Source: Eubacteriales Family XIII. Incertae Sedis bacterium (GTDB taxonomy: Bacteria; Bacillota; Clostridia; Peptostreptococcales; Anaerovoracaceae). Taken from it: a DNA stretch of 5,023 bases. Location: the NCBI GenBank assembly GCA_031263875.1, contig JAISEX010000033.1, positions 1 through 5,023 of the forward strand, read 5' to 3'. The translations under genes and the position numbers were made by a program. The notes beneath the pieces are model-generated. The model saw only the letters and a list, made by a program, of their open reading frames with translations. It was not told the DNA's origin and searched no databases. This document shows, one piece after another, positions 4,985-5,023 of the stretch (position 1 is its first letter; each line of letters begins with the position of its first letter).

Positions 4985-5023
4985 CCGTTTTGCCAGCCGA
5001 AGCAGAGCTTCGGGGCAAAAAGG
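4985..5023. repeat. Terminal hairpin of unit C
   Basis: This is an exact sequence copy of the unit B hairpin, shifted by 95 bases, with the same 2-base 5' bulge and 3-base loop. Its closing GG lies at the window edge. Confidence 0.7.

Larger units (their letters stand above)
4833..5023. repeat. Tandem 95-bp repeat, two copies (B and C), open at the right edge
   Basis: Unit B is 4833-4927 and unit C is 4928-5022. They differ at only four positions (4837/4932, 4853/4948, 4855/4950 and 4876/4971). G5023 matches the first base of a further unit, so the array may continue. Each unit has a pyrimidine-rich core built from GCTC/CGCT motifs, shared with 1304-1360, and then a hairpin. No open frame in the unit looks coding. 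Peptides such as DSEASNASGG on the minus strand are only translations of the repeat. No transposase or CRISPR-associated gene is present, and the units are not the repeat-spacer type. Confidence 0.85.

Noticed and set aside
4833..5023. CRISPR array
   Set aside because: The units are contiguous 95-bp near-identical copies without variable spacers, and no cas gene is present.

Overview
The window (5,023 bp) looks like chromosomal DNA from an anaerobic bacterium, most plausibly a moderately GC-rich member of the Clostridia or a similar lineage. The main reason is a full-length ATP-dependent reductive activator of corrinoid proteins (RACo/RamA type, DUF4445), followed on the same strand by a DUF3786 protein. 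In my recollection both families come mostly from anaerobes that use corrinoid-dependent methyl transfer. Consensus Shine-Dalgarno sequences and sigma-70-like promoters fit this. The exact taxon cannot be read from the sequence.

Layout. Positions 1-367 hold two broken genes facing each other. A minus-strand reading frame with no start codon runs off the left edge. A plus-strand fragment keeps only the recognition helix and winged end of a Crp/Fnr regulator. Positions 368-570 are non-coding, with two mutually exclusive weak hairpins and then a strong promoter (TTGCAA-N17-TATAAT). That promoter sits so close to a NYN-domain (LabA/DUF88-like) nuclease gene (571-1092) that the transcript may be leaderless. 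Positions 1093-1548 hold no gene. They carry hairpins, one copy of a GC-rich dispersed repeat, and the promoter and Shine-Dalgarno of the corrinoid activator gene (1549-3459). Positions 3460-4093 hold a short, apparently frameshifted gene remnant and about 420 bp of GC-rich sequence with no convincing gene. The DUF3786 gene occupies 4094-4759. The right end is a branched inverted repeat followed by two copies of a 95-bp tandem repeat that reaches the window edge and is related to the copy near 1304.

How the genes fit together. The only plausible functional pair is the corrinoid activator and the DUF3786 protein. They are co-oriented but separated by 634 bp, so they need not share a transcript. 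No corrinoid protein or methyltransferase lies in the window, so the activator's partner is unknown. The NYN protein appears to be independent.

The least explained material is the repeat family. Its copies can fold a stem in which one base pair changes on both sides between two copies. Each copy is followed by a hairpin of different sequence but similar design: a long outer stem, a 2-3 nt bulge on the 5' side, a GC inner stem and a tiny loop. These hairpins do not look like intrinsic terminators.
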